From: Streptomyces sp. Mut1
Lineage (GTDB): Bacteria; Actinomycetota; Actinomycetes; Streptomycetales; Streptomycetaceae
Direction of reading: 5' to 3'
Assembly: GCF_030719295.1 (NCBI RefSeq)
Contig: NZ_CP120997.1
Span: 5,777,501 to 5,841,500, forward strand
DNA length: 64,000 nt
Shown: piece after piece, positions 11,160 to 19,889 of the stretch
Numbering within the stretch: the stretch's first letter is position 1
How the letters are laid out: every line of letters begins with the position of its first letter
Made by a program: the position numbers and the translations under genes
Notes under the pieces: generated by a model
What the model saw: only the letters and a program-made list of their open reading frames with translations
What the model was told of the DNA's origin: nothing
The model's database searches: none

Positions 11160-13613
11160 GTGACGAGCACCGAAGTGACCACCGAATCCGAGGACTCGGG
11201 ACCCAGCGGCTACGCGGCGGCCCGGCTGCGCCTTCTCCAGGAGAAGGAGCGGTCCGGGCCGCCGCGCCGTGCGGCCCTCGCCACGCTCACCGACACCTGG
11301 CTGACCGCCCTGTTCACCACCGCGGCCGAACACGCCGGAGTCCGGGGCGCCGCCCTCGTCGCCGTCGGCGGCTACGGCAGGGGCGAACTCTCCCCGCGCA
11401 GCGACCTCGACCTGCTCCTCCTGCACGACGGCACCGCCGACGCCGCGGCCGTGGCCGCGCTCGCCGACCGGATCTGGTACCCCGTCTGGGACCTCGGCCT
11501 GGCCCTCGACCACTCCGTCCGCACCCCCGCCGAAGCCCGGAAGACCGCCGGCGAGGACCTCAAGGTCCAGCTCGGACTGCTCGACGCCCGGCCCGTCGCC
11601 GGCGACCTCGGCCTCGTCGCCTCCCTGCGCACCGCGATCCTCGCCGACTGGCGCAACCAGGCCCCCGAACGCCTGCCCGCACTCCACGAACTCTGCACCG
11701 AACGCGCCGAACGCCAGGGCGAGCTCCCATTCCTCCTGGAACCCGACCTCAAGGAGGCCAGGGGCGGCCTGCGCGACGCCACCGCCCTGCGCGCCGTCGC
11801 CGCCTCCTGGGTCGCCGACGCCCCCCGCGAAGGGCTCGCCGAGGCCCGCCGCGTCCTGCTCGACACCCGCGACGCCCTCCACCTCACCACCGGCCGCGCC
11901 ACCGACCGCCTCGCCCTCCAGGAACAGGACCAGGTCGCCGAAGCCCTCGGCCTCCTCGACGCCGACGCCCTGCTGCGCCAGGTCTACGAGGCCGCCCGCA
12001 CCGTCTCCTACGCCACCGACGTCACCTGGCGCGAGGTCAACCGGGTGCTGCGCGCCCGCTCGGCCCGGCCCCGGCTGCGGGCCCTGCTCGGCGGCGGACG
12101 CGGCCCGGCCCCCGACCGCACCCCGCTCGCCGACGGCGTGGTCGAGGCCGACGGCGAGGCGGTGCTCGCCCGCACCGCACGCCCCGAACGCGACGCCGTG
12201 CTCGTCCTGCGGGCCGCCGCCGCGGCCGCCCAGTCCGGACTGCCCCTCTCCCGCCACGTCGTCCGCCACCTCGCCACCACCGCGAAGCCGCTCCCGGTGC
12301 CGTGGCCCGCCGAGGCGCGCGAGGAACTCGTCACCCTCCTCGGCGCGGGCGAGGCCACCGTCCCCGTCTGGGAAGCACTGGAGGCCGAGGGACTGATCAC
12401 CCGGCTCCTGCCCGACTGGGAACGGGTCCACTGCCGCCCCCAGCGCAACCCCGTCCACACCTGGACCGTCGACCGCCACCTCGTCGAGACGGCCGTCCGC
12501 GCCTCCTCGCTCACCCGCCGCGTCGGCCGCCCCGACCTGCTCCTCGTCGCCGCCCTGCTGCACGACATCGGCAAGGGCTGGCCGGGCGACCACTCCGTCG
12601 CCGGCGAGGTCATCGCCCGCGACATGGCCGCCCGGACCGGCTTCGACCGGCACGACGTGGGCGTCATCGCCACCCTCGTACGCCACCACCTGCTGCTCAT
12701 CGAGACCGCCACCCGCCGCGATCTGGACGACCCGGCCACCGTCCGCGCCGTCGCCGACGCGGTCGGCAGCGCCGCCACCCTGGAGCTGCTGCACGCCCTG
12801 ACCGAGGCCGACGCCCTCGCCACCGGGCCCGCCGCCTGGTCCGCCTGGCGCGCCTCCCTCGTCACCGAACTCGTCAGACGCGTCGCCCAGGTCCTGGCCG
12901 GTGAGGCCCCCGAGGAACCCGAACCCGCCGCCCCCGGCGCCGAGCAGGAACGCCTCGCCATCGAGGCCCTGCGCACCGGCGAACCCGTCCTCGCCCTGCA
13001 CACCCGGCCCGAGACCCCGCACGAGGAAGGCGCCCCGGAGCCGGTCGGCGTCGAACTCCTCATCGCGCTCCGGGACCGGCCGGGAGTCCTGCCCGCCGCC
13101 GCCGGGGTCCTCGCCCTGCACCGCCTCACCGTGCGCGCCGCCGACCTGAGGGCCGTGGAACTGCCCACGGAGCTGGGCGACACCGCGGACCTGCTGCTGC
13201 TCAGCTGGCGGGTCGCCGCCGAGTACGGCTCGCTGCCCCAGGCGGCCCGGCTGCGCGCCGACCTCGTACGCGCCCTGGACGGCTCCCTGGACATCCCGGC
13301 CCGCCTCGCCGAACGCGAGGCCGCCTATCCCAGGCGGCGCGGGGTGAAGGCCCCGCCGCCCAGGGTGACGGTGGCGGCGGCCGGCTCCCGTCTCGCCACG
13401 GTGATCGAGGTCCGCGCCCAGGACGCCCCCGGCCTGCTGCACCGCATCGGCCACGCGCTGGAGCGCAGCACGGTGCGGGTGCGCAGCGCGCATGTGTCGA
13501 CGCTCGGGGCGAACGCGGTGGACACGGTCTACGTCACGGACGCGGACGGTGCACCGCTGTCCGCGAAACGGGCGGCGCAGCTGGCCCAGGAGGTCGAGAA
13601 GGCGCTCGGCTGA
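11160..13613 (+). CDS. glnD: PII nucleotidyltransferase GlnD (adenylyltransferase type in actinobacteria)
   Basis: An 817-residue bifunctional enzyme that modifies and demodifies Tyr51 of GlnK according to nitrogen status. The domains in order are the nucleotidyltransferase domain with GGYGRGELSPRSDLDLL (about 70-86), the HD hydrolase domain with LLHDIGKG (about 466), and two C-terminal ACT domains (around RDRPGVLP, about 638, and QDAPGLLHRIG, about 754). The GTG at 11160 has GGAAGGG upstream. Last gene of the nitrogen operon. No hairpin terminator as strong as elsewhere in the window follows; ffh starts about 110 bases downstream with its own promoter-like sequence. Confidence 0.95.
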   Translation: MTSTEVTTESEDSGPSGYAAARLRLLQEKERSGPPRRAALATLTDTWLTALFTTAAEHAGVRGAALVAVGGYGRGELSPRSDLDLLLLHDGTADAAAVAALADRIWYPVWDLGLALDHSVRTPAEARKTAGEDLKVQLGLLDARPVAGDLGLVASLRTAILADWRNQAPERLPALHELCTERAERQGELPFLLEPDLKEARGGLRDATALRAVAASWVADAPREGLAEARRVLLDTRDALHLTTGRATDRLALQEQDQVAEALGLLDADALLRQVYEAARTVSYATDVTWREVNRVLRARSARPRLRALLGGGRGPAPDRTPLADGVVEADGEAVLARTARPERDAVLVLRAAAAAAQSGLPLSRHVVRHLATTAKPLPVPWPAEAREELVTLLGAGEATVPVWEALEAEGLITRLLPDWERVHCRPQRNPVHTWTVDRHLVETAVRASSLTRRVGRPDLLLVAALLHDIGKGWPGDHSVAGEVIARDMAARTGFDRHDVGVIATLVRHHLLLIETATRRDLDDPATVRAVADAVGSAATLELLHALTEADALATGPAAWSAWRASLVTELVRRVAQVLAGEAPEEPEPAAPGAEQERLAIEALRTGEPVLALHTRPETPHEEGAPEPVGVELLIALRDRPGVLPAAAGVLALHRLTVRAADLRAVELPTELGDTADLLLLSWRVAAEYGSLPQAARLRADLVRALDGSLDIPARLAEREAAYPRRRGVKAPPPRVTVAAAGSRLATVIEVRAQDAPGLLHRIGHALERSTVRVRSAHVSTLGANAVDTVYVTDADGAPLSAKRAAQLAQEVEKALG

Positions 13614-13645
13614 GCCTCGCCCCCCGGCGAGTGCCGGGCGCGGGC

Positions 13646-13673
13646 TTGGCGTCGTCCGGCGTCCGGATACCCT
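13646..13673 (+). promoter_or_regulatory. Candidate ffh promoter
   Basis: TTGGCG (13646-13651) and TACCCT (13668-13673) are 16 bases apart, about 50 bases before the ffh GTG. The motifs are imperfect matches to the vegetative consensus, so this is tentative. Confidence 0.35.
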
Positions 13674-13723
13674 GGGAACCGACCGACTCCACCCGCCCCC
13701 GACCCTGAGGACCGACGAGCGCC

Positions 13724-15277
13724 GTGTTCGATACTCTCTCCGACCGCCTTGCCGCGACTTTCAAGAACCTCCGGGGCAAGGGCCGCTTGTCCGAGGCGGA
13801 CATCGACGCCACGGCTCGCGAGATCCGTATCGCCCTGCTCGAAGCCGACGTGGCGCTGCCCGTCGTCCGGTCCTTCATCGCCAACGTCAAGGAGCGGGCG
13901 CGCGGCGTCGAGGTCTCCCAGGCGCTGAATCCGGCGCAGCAGGTCGTCAAGATCGTCAACGAGGAGCTCATCGCCATCCTCGGCGGCGAGACCCGGCGGC
14001 TGCGGTTCGCCAAGAACCCGCCCACCGTGATCATGCTCGCCGGCCTCCAGGGTGCCGGTAAGACGACCCTCGCCGGAAAGCTCGGCCTCTGGCTCAAGGG
14101 CCAGGGCCACTCCCCGCTGCTCGTCGCCTGTGACCTCCAGCGCCCCAACGCCGTCAACCAGCTGAGCGTCGTCGCCGACCGCGCCGGGGTCGCGGTGTAC
14201 GCCCCCGAGCCGGGCAACGGCGTGGGCGACCCGGTCAAGGTCGCCAAGGACTCCATCGAGTACGCGAAGACCAAGGTCCACGACATCGTCATCGTGGACA
14301 CCGCAGGCCGCCTCGGCATCGACCAGGAGCTGATGCGGCAGGCCGCGGACATCCGCGACGCCGTCAGCCCGGACGAGATCCTCTTCGTGGTCGACGCGAT
14401 GATCGGTCAGGACGCGGTCAACACCGCCGAGGCCTTCCGCGACGGCGTCGGCTTCGACGGGGTGGTCCTCTCCAAGCTCGACGGTGACGCCCGCGGTGGC
14501 GCGGCCCTGTCGATCGCCCACGTCACGGGCAAGCAGATCATGTTCGCGTCGAACGGCGAGAAGCTCGAGGACTTCGACGCCTTCCACCCGGACCGCATGG
14601 CCTCCCGCATCCTCGACATGGGTGACCTGCTCACCCTGATCGAGCAGGCGGAGAAGACGTTCAGCCAGGAAGAGGCCGCCAAAATGGCCTCCAAGCTGTC
14701 GTCGAGCAAGGGCGGCAAGGACTTCACGCTCGACGACTTCCTGGCCCAGATGGAGCAGGTCCGCAAGATGGGCTCCATCTCCAAGCTGCTCGGCATGCTG
14801 CCCGGCATGGGGCAGATCAAGGACCAGATCAACAACATCGACGAGCGCGACGTCGACCGCACCGCCGCGATCATCAAGTCGATGACCCCGAAGGAGCGCG
14901 CCGAGCCGACGATCATCAACGGCTCGCGGCGCGCCCGTATCGCCAAGGGCTCCGGCGTCGAGGTCAGCGCCGTGAAGAACCTGGTCGAGCGGTTCTTCGA
15001 GGCCCGCAAGATGATGTCGAAGATGGCGCAGGGCGGCGGCATGCCGGGGATGCCCGGGGTGCCGGGCATGGGCGGTGGGCCCGGTCGGCAGAAGAAGCAG
15101 GTCAAGCAGGCCAAGGGCAAGCGCAAGAGCGGCAACCCGATGAAGCGCAAGGCCGAGGAGCAGGCCGCCGCGGCCCGCCGCGAGCAGGCGGCGCAGGGCG
15201 GCGTCCCCGGCCTGCCGGCCGGCCAGGACGCTCAGGACTTCGAGCTGCCCGACGAGTTCAAGAAGTTCATGGGCTGA
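13724..15277 (+). CDS. ffh: Signal recognition particle protein Ffh
   Basis: The SRP54 GTPase, which binds signal sequences and 4.5S RNA and hands ribosomes to FtsY, encoded 8 kb upstream. The 517 residues comprise the N domain, the G domain (GLQGAGKTT near 106, DTAGR near 192, SKLDGDARGG near 249), and the methionine-rich M domain from about 300 with a GMPGMPGVPGMGGG stretch. The tail is Lys-rich and Ala/Glu-rich and longer than in E. coli, as is usual in Streptomyces. Start is GTG at 13724. A perfect 20-bp hairpin closes the unit and also faces the yhf operon from the other side. Confidence 0.97.
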   Translation: MFDTLSDRLAATFKNLRGKGRLSEADIDATAREIRIALLEADVALPVVRSFIANVKERARGVEVSQALNPAQQVVKIVNEELIAILGGETRRLRFAKNPPTVIMLAGLQGAGKTTLAGKLGLWLKGQGHSPLLVACDLQRPNAVNQLSVVADRAGVAVYAPEPGNGVGDPVKVAKDSIEYAKTKVHDIVIVDTAGRLGIDQELMRQAADIRDAVSPDEILFVVDAMIGQDAVNTAEAFRDGVGFDGVVLSKLDGDARGGAALSIAHVTGKQIMFASNGEKLEDFDAFHPDRMASRILDMGDLLTLIEQAEKTFSQEEAAKMASKLSSSKGGKDFTLDDFLAQMEQVRKMGSISKLLGMLPGMGQIKDQINNIDERDVDRTAAIIKSMTPKERAEPTIINGSRRARIAKGSGVEVSAVKNLVERFFEARKMMSKMAQGGGMPGMPGVPGMGGGPGRQKKQVKQAKGKRKSGNPMKRKAEEQAAAARREQAAQGGVPGLPAGQDAQDFELPDEFKKFMG

Positions 15278-15291
15278 CAGCCCGGACGGCT

Positions 15292-15336
15292 CACGCGTGA
15301 GGGGCGCCCACTCCCGGTGGGCGCCCCTCACGCGTG
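15292..15336. terminator. Strong bidirectional terminator between ffh and yhfW
   Basis: A perfect 20-bp stem (15292-15311 with 15317-15336) and a five-base loop separate the convergent ffh and yhf units. Confidence 0.88.
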
Positions 15337-15348
15337 TCCCGACAGGCC

Positions 15349-16590
15349 CTAAGCCGCCCGCCGGCCCGTCCGCAGCTCCCGGCCGTTGGCCAGGCCCTCC
15401 GGGTCCAGCGACAGGGACACGGCGGCCGTCGCGCCGACATCCGCCAGGCTCCCCGCGTCCGGCAGCAGCTCCGCGCCGTCCGCGCCGGGCCGGTGGATGA
15501 GGACGGGGACGTACTCGCGGGTGTGGAAGGCGTGCCCGGCCGTCGGGTCGTTGCCGTGGTCGGCGGTCACGATGAGGCGGTCACCCGGTGCGTCGAGCAG
15601 GGCGACGAGCGCGGCCAGGCCCGCGTCGACCTGTTCCAGGAGACGTCCGTAGCGCTCGGTGTCCTGCTGGTGTCCGGCCAGGTCCGTCTCCTGGACGTTG
15701 GAGACCACCAGACCGTCGCCGGGGGCGCGTACCGCTTCGAGGGTGTGCGTGAGGACGTCGGCGGTGTCCACGGCGGGGTGCCGGGCCGCGGCGTCGCAGA
15801 CCAGGATGTCGGCGGCCTTGCCCACCAGGGTGACGGGGATGCCCGCGCGGGCAGCCAGGTCGGGGAGCTGGCGGGCGTGGTCGATCCGGGCACCCAGGTG
15901 CCGCACTTCGAGGCCGCCGTTGCGGTAGAAGCCGGTGGCGGGGGTGTCGAGGCCGACCGTGCCCTCCTCGCCGGCCCGCACGAAGCGCTCCAGCGGGTCG
16001 TCCGCGTGTCCGCCGACCGCGATGACCCGGGCCACGGGGGCGACGGTGCGTACCGTGCGGGCCACGGCGAGGATGCCGTCCGGCCCGTCGAACGGCAGGT
16101 CCTCCAGCCGCCCGGAGGCGTTCCAGTTGATGCCCGGGTCGGCCTCCAGGTTGTCGTGGACCAGGACCGCGCCGTCGACGACCAGGAGCGGCTTGCCGTC
16201 CAGCCGGCCGACCCGGTGACCGGCCTCTTCGAGGGCGGCGGTCACCTCGTCGATGTGGTCGGCGAGCCGGGCGACGGTCACCCGGCTGAAGTCGGCCCCC
16301 ATCATGGTCTGGTGACCGGCGAAGGTGTCGGCGCCCGGATAGCCGAGGGCCGCCCGGCCCGCCGCGACGGGCAGGTGGGTGCGCCGGGCGAGATCGGGGT
16401 GCGGGTGGACGAGTCCGAGGCCCAGCGAGCCCAGCACAGGCAGCCGCAGCGGGCGGCCGAACGCCTCCCGGCAGTGGTCCAGCACATGTCCGCAGGTGTC
16501 GGCGGTCGGATCGCCGGGGCGCGCGGTGCCCGCGTCGGGCATGGCGCCGATGCCGAATCCGTCGATCACGACGATGACGGTCTTGGCCAT
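15349..16590 (-). CDS. yhfW: YhfW-like phosphopentomutase-family metalloenzyme
   Basis: A 413-residue protein of the alkaline phosphatase/phosphopentomutase superfamily. Motifs seen are VIVVIDGFGIGAMPD at the N-terminus with the first metal aspartate, GHQTMMGAD near 95, which holds the position of the phosphorylated residue, and the C-terminal metal cluster VTADHGNDPTAGHAFHTREYVPVL. It matches phosphopentomutase (DeoB) in motifs and size but sits in a yhf-type cluster, so the E. coli orthologue is YhfW, whose substrate is unknown. The likely chemistry is phosphoryl transfer or mutase activity on a sugar phosphate. Last gene of the operon, 11 bases after yhfX. Confidence 0.8.
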   Translation of the reverse strand: MAKTVIVVIDGFGIGAMPDAGTARPGDPTADTCGHVLDHCREAFGRPLRLPVLGSLGLGLVHPHPDLARRTHLPVAAGRAALGYPGADTFAGHQTMMGADFSRVTVARLADHIDEVTAALEEAGHRVGRLDGKPLLVVDGAVLVHDNLEADPGINWNASGRLEDLPFDGPDGILAVARTVRTVAPVARVIAVGGHADDPLERFVRAGEEGTVGLDTPATGFYRNGGLEVRHLGARIDHARQLPDLAARAGIPVTLVGKAADILVCDAAARHPAVDTADVLTHTLEAVRAPGDGLVVSNVQETDLAGHQQDTERYGRLLEQVDAGLAALVALLDAPGDRLIVTADHGNDPTAGHAFHTREYVPVLIHRPGADGAELLPDAGSLADVGATAAVSLSLDPEGLANGRELRTGRRAA

Positions 16591-16601
16591 GGGGTGCCTC
16601 C

Positions 16602-17768
16602 TCAGCTCAGGGACCGGCCCTGGGCGTCGTACAGACCGTTGAGACGGGGCGCACCGGATGAGATTCCGGAGACGACGGCGACGGTCGAGCGGGTGACGAA
16701 GATCTGGGTGCGGAAGGCGAGCAGCGCGGTGTCGCCGATCCGGACCTCCTGGCCGGGGGCGGGCGCGTCGAGCAGCCGGTAGTAGTCGATGTTCTCGGCG
16801 GGCGCGTCCAGCACGTTCAGGCGTGCGCCGGTGCGCGGCAGCAGGGCGCTCCTGATGTGGGAGCGGGCGTAGAACCCGCCGCCGAAGACGGCGGGACGTC
16901 CGTCGTCCAGGGTGTGGGCGACCTCGGTGACGTACACGTAGGCGGGGGTCTCGGGCTGCGCCGGGTCGAGGGCGTGCAGCGGGGTCGTGCCGGTCAGGGC
17001 GTGGCCCGGCTCACCGTGGGTGGCGCCGAGGCCGGCGAGCAGCGGCAGGGAGGCCATCGAGGTGGCGCTGGGTGCGCTCAGCCCGAGATCCGTGTGGCCG
17101 CGGCCGGCGAGTGTCTCGCGGGCCTTGAGGGCGAGGGCGAAGTTGGGCGTGGCGTACGGGGCCCCGGTCGCCGGGTCGCACAGCACGCAGGGGAAGGCGG
17201 TGACCCCCGCGATCCGGATGCCGGGAAGCCGTTCGGCGGCGTCGGCGAAGGCGTCGAGCCCGGCGAGCGGGACGCCGCCCTCCTGGCCGGGGTAGACGCT
17301 CCCCTCGGCGCCTTCGAGCCGGATCAGGACGTCCTGGACGAACCCCAGCCGCCGCGCGGCGTCGGAGACCGCGCGGGCGTTGTCCAGGTCGTAGACGGTG
17401 ACGGTCTCGGGGCGCCACGCCAGCATCTCGGGCAGGGCGCGGCGCGGGATCTGGACGAGGTGGCCGAGGTTGCCGGCACGGGCGCCGGAGGCGTGCAGGG
17501 TGCGGGCCTCGGGCGGGTCGATGGCGGCGTACCGGGGGATGTGCCGGGCGATGGCCCGGATCAGCTCCGGGTTGCGGCCGAGCTGTTTGACGACGAACCA
17601 GAGGGAGACGCCCAGCCGGTCGGCCTCGGCGGCCAGCAGCGCGGCGTTGGCCTCGATGGCGTCCAGGTCCATCACATAGGTGTCCGGCGGGATCGCGCCC
17701 TCGTGGTGGAGTGCGGCCGCGGCCTCGACGAGCCCCGGATTGCGGGTCAGTACGGTGTCGAGAAACAC
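16602..17768 (-). CDS. yhfX: YhfX-like PLP enzyme (alanine racemase fold)
   Basis: A 388-residue protein of the fold-type III PLP family (alanine racemase N-terminal barrel). It opens with TYVMDLDAIEANAALLAAEADRLG and continues with SLWFVVKQLGRNPELI, where the lysine of VVKQ is at the position of the cofactor lysine. Tyr- and Gly-rich segments (FGGGFYARSH, IDYYRLLDAP) follow. The orthologue in E. coli is YhfX, of unknown substrate; racemase, decarboxylase or aldolase chemistry on an amino acid is possible. GTG at 17768 was chosen because it starts two bases after the yhfS stop; the open frame further upstream is only antisense-like sequence inside yhfS. Confidence 0.78.
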   Translation of the reverse strand: MFLDTVLTRNPGLVEAAAALHHEGAIPPDTYVMDLDAIEANAALLAAEADRLGVSLWFVVKQLGRNPELIRAIARHIPRYAAIDPPEARTLHASGARAGNLGHLVQIPRRALPEMLAWRPETVTVYDLDNARAVSDAARRLGFVQDVLIRLEGAEGSVYPGQEGGVPLAGLDAFADAAERLPGIRIAGVTAFPCVLCDPATGAPYATPNFALALKARETLAGRGHTDLGLSAPSATSMASLPLLAGLGATHGEPGHALTGTTPLHALDPAQPETPAYVYVTEVAHTLDDGRPAVFGGGFYARSHIRSALLPRTGARLNVLDAPAENIDYYRLLDAPAPGQEVRIGDTALLAFRTQIFVTRSTVAVVSGISSGAPRLNGLYDAQGRSLS

Positions 17769-17770
17769 GG

Positions 17771-18886
17771 TCAGTGGTCCTTCGGGTCGTTCAGCGCGGC
17801 CAGCGAGCGGCGCAGGATTTCGATGACGAGGTCCGCGCCCGCCCGCATCGGGTTGATGCGCACGGTCCAGTCGGCCAGTTCGGGGGAGTCGTCCAGGGCG
17901 GAGCTGGACATCCGGTAGAAGAGCGGCGTGATCTCGTAACGGGAGTTGGAACCGACGGGGTAGGGGGCCGCGCCGAAGCGGGCGGCGACGGCGGGCAGTT
18001 CCCTGGCGACGGGCCGGTCGAGGCGGACGAGCAGGCACCGGTCCTGCGCGTTGGCGAGCCGGACCTCGGCGACCCCGGGCACCTCGCCCGCGGTCAGCCG
18101 CTCGGCGACCTCGGCACCGACCTGGGACTGCACGGACCACATGAGCGGTACGTGGGTGAGCGCGCGCAGCGCGTCGAGCGCCTGGTGCCCCTGGACCTGG
18201 CCGCCGCCGGAGTAGTTGTCGCGGCGGATGTGCTCGACCAGGTCGCGGGCGCCGACGACGATACCGACGCCCTCCGGGCCGTGCAGCTTGAACAGGGAGA
18301 AGCAGGAGGCGTCGGCGCCCAGTTCGACCCCGGCCGCCGGGGTGCGCATCACCGCGTAGTTGTCGTCGACGACGGTGCGGACGCCGGCGGCCCGGCAGGC
18401 GGAGAGGACCTCGCCGGGGTCGTAGGAGTCGGCGAGCCGCTGCCGGGTGTGCTGGACGTAGGCCCAGCGGAACCGGCCGGACTCCAGGGCCCCGCGCAGC
18501 TCGTCGGGGTCGTTGAAGTCGGCCTCGACGGTCTCGGCCCCGAGGCCGCGCAGCGTGACCTCGGTGGTGCGGTAGACCGGCGCCCGGTGGATGAGGAGGG
18601 GGTCGCCCGGCCGGACGGCTGCGGTGAGGGCGGCCCGGATCGCGCCGGTGCCCGCGCCCTGGACGAAGGCGGCGTCCTCGGCGCCGAAGAAGTCGGCGAG
18701 GACGGACTCGACGCGGGCGGTGGTGGCGGGGCGTCCGAGGCCGGGCACGACCCCGGCGTCGGAGGCGAACAGCTGCGGGCCCTCGAAGTGGCGGGCGGTG
18801 GCCTCGATGAGCCGGAACTGCCGGGCGACGGCATCGGCCGGGGCCACGGTCGGCAGCGGGAACGTCCGGGGGAGTACGGGGTTCAT
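17771..18886 (-). CDS. yhfS: YhfS-like PLP-dependent aminotransferase-fold enzyme
   Basis: A 371-residue fold-type I PLP enzyme. Seen are the cofactor-binding GAGTGAIRAAL (about 78-88), TVVDDNYAVM (about 175), which holds the aspartate that pairs with the pyridine nitrogen, and the Schiff-base lysine in SLFKLHGPEGVG (about 205). The sequence looks like the cystathionine gamma-synthase/aminotransferase group and corresponds to E. coli YhfS. It starts two bases after the php stop, so it is tightly coupled within the operon. The substrate is unknown; with YhfX it gives the cluster two different PLP chemistries. Confidence 0.78.
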   Translation of the reverse strand: MNPVLPRTFPLPTVAPADAVARQFRLIEATARHFEGPQLFASDAGVVPGLGRPATTARVESVLADFFGAEDAAFVQGAGTGAIRAALTAAVRPGDPLLIHRAPVYRTTEVTLRGLGAETVEADFNDPDELRGALESGRFRWAYVQHTRQRLADSYDPGEVLSACRAAGVRTVVDDNYAVMRTPAAGVELGADASCFSLFKLHGPEGVGIVVGARDLVEHIRRDNYSGGGQVQGHQALDALRALTHVPLMWSVQSQVGAEVAERLTAGEVPGVAEVRLANAQDRCLLVRLDRPVARELPAVAARFGAAPYPVGSNSRYEITPLFYRMSSSALDDSPELADWTVRINPMRAGADLVIEILRRSLAALNDPKDH

Positions 18887-18888
18887 GG

Positions 18889-19842
18889 TCAGCTCTCTTC
18901 CACGTTCGCGCCGCTGAGGAAGCGCAGCGGATTGCGGCGGGTCAGCAGGTCGATCAGGTCGTCGTCCACGCCTGCCGCACGAACCTCGGGCAGAAAGCTC
19001 CCGAAGAGGTGGCCGTAGCCCTGGCCCCCCTCGGAGGTGAGGTAGCCGTGACGGGAGATGTCGCAGCTGAGCAGGGCCCGGTCGGCGTGTCCCGCCTCCA
19101 GCAGGGCGAGCAGGAGCCGCAGCCGGGTGTCGTCGCTCTGATAGCTGTCCTTGCCGACCGTGTCGAAAGCGACGTAGGCGCCGCTCGCGGCCAGCTCCCG
19201 GTGCACCGCGGGATCGTCCAGCAGGTCCTGATGGCCGAGGGAGATCCGGTGCGGGGGCAGTCCCTCGGCGGTGAGCAGTTCCAGCTGGGCGAGGCCGCCG
19301 CGGCCGAGCTGGGCGTGGGTGGCGACGGAGAGCCCGGTGGCGAGGGCGGCCCGCGCCGAGGCGCGGAGCACCTTGCTCTCCGGCGGCGCCGGGATGTCCC
19401 CGTGGCTGCCGATCTCGCCGAGGACGCCGGGGCGGATGCCGGTGGTGCCGATGCCGTCCTCGATCTCGCGGACGAGGGTGGCGGCCAGGTCCGCGACGCT
19501 GCCGCGGTCGATCTCGGGGGTGTGGAACGGCTCGTAGTACCAGCCGGTCGCGGCGACGACGGCGACCTGGGCGTCCCGGGAGATCCGGGCCAGGGTGCGC
19601 ACGTCGCGGCCCATGCCGCGACAGGTCAGCTCGACGACGAGGGCGAGTCCGTACTCCTCGCGGAGTGCGGCCAGTTCGGCGGTGACGGCGGCGGTGTGCC
19701 GGCCGGCGGCGAGCACGGCGCCGCCGTCACCCCGGTGGTCGAGGTCGAGTACGAGGTGTTCGTGGGCCAGGGCGGGGCCGCGTACCGCGTCGGGGGCGAT
19801 GTCTCCGAGGACGGTACGAAGCACGGGGGCGGGGCTGTTCAT
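18889..19842 (-). CDS. php: Phosphotriesterase homology protein (Php/YhfV)
   Basis: A 317-residue binuclear-metal amidohydrolase of the phosphotriesterase family. Metal ligands seen are HEH near the N-terminus (AHEHLVLD), the bridging Glu in VLGEIGSHG (about 142), a His in VATHAQLG, a His in SLGHQDLLDD and an Asp in CDISRHGY. As in E. coli Php, the bridging position appears to be Glu rather than the carbamylated Lys of true phosphotriesterases. The reaction is unknown; lactone, ester or phosphoester hydrolysis fits the family. It is the fifth gene of the minus-strand operon, 47 bases after yhfT. Confidence 0.83.
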   Translation of the reverse strand: MNSPAPVLRTVLGDIAPDAVRGPALAHEHLVLDLDHRGDGGAVLAAGRHTAAVTAELAALREEYGLALVVELTCRGMGRDVRTLARISRDAQVAVVAATGWYYEPFHTPEIDRGSVADLAATLVREIEDGIGTTGIRPGVLGEIGSHGDIPAPPESKVLRASARAALATGLSVATHAQLGRGGLAQLELLTAEGLPPHRISLGHQDLLDDPAVHRELAASGAYVAFDTVGKDSYQSDDTRLRLLLALLEAGHADRALLSCDISRHGYLTSEGGQGYGHLFGSFLPEVRAAGVDDDLIDLLTRRNPLRFLSGANVEES

Positions 19843-19889
19843 CGTGGGGGGTCCTTCTCGGGTCGGCCTGCGTGATCCGGGGCGCGGAG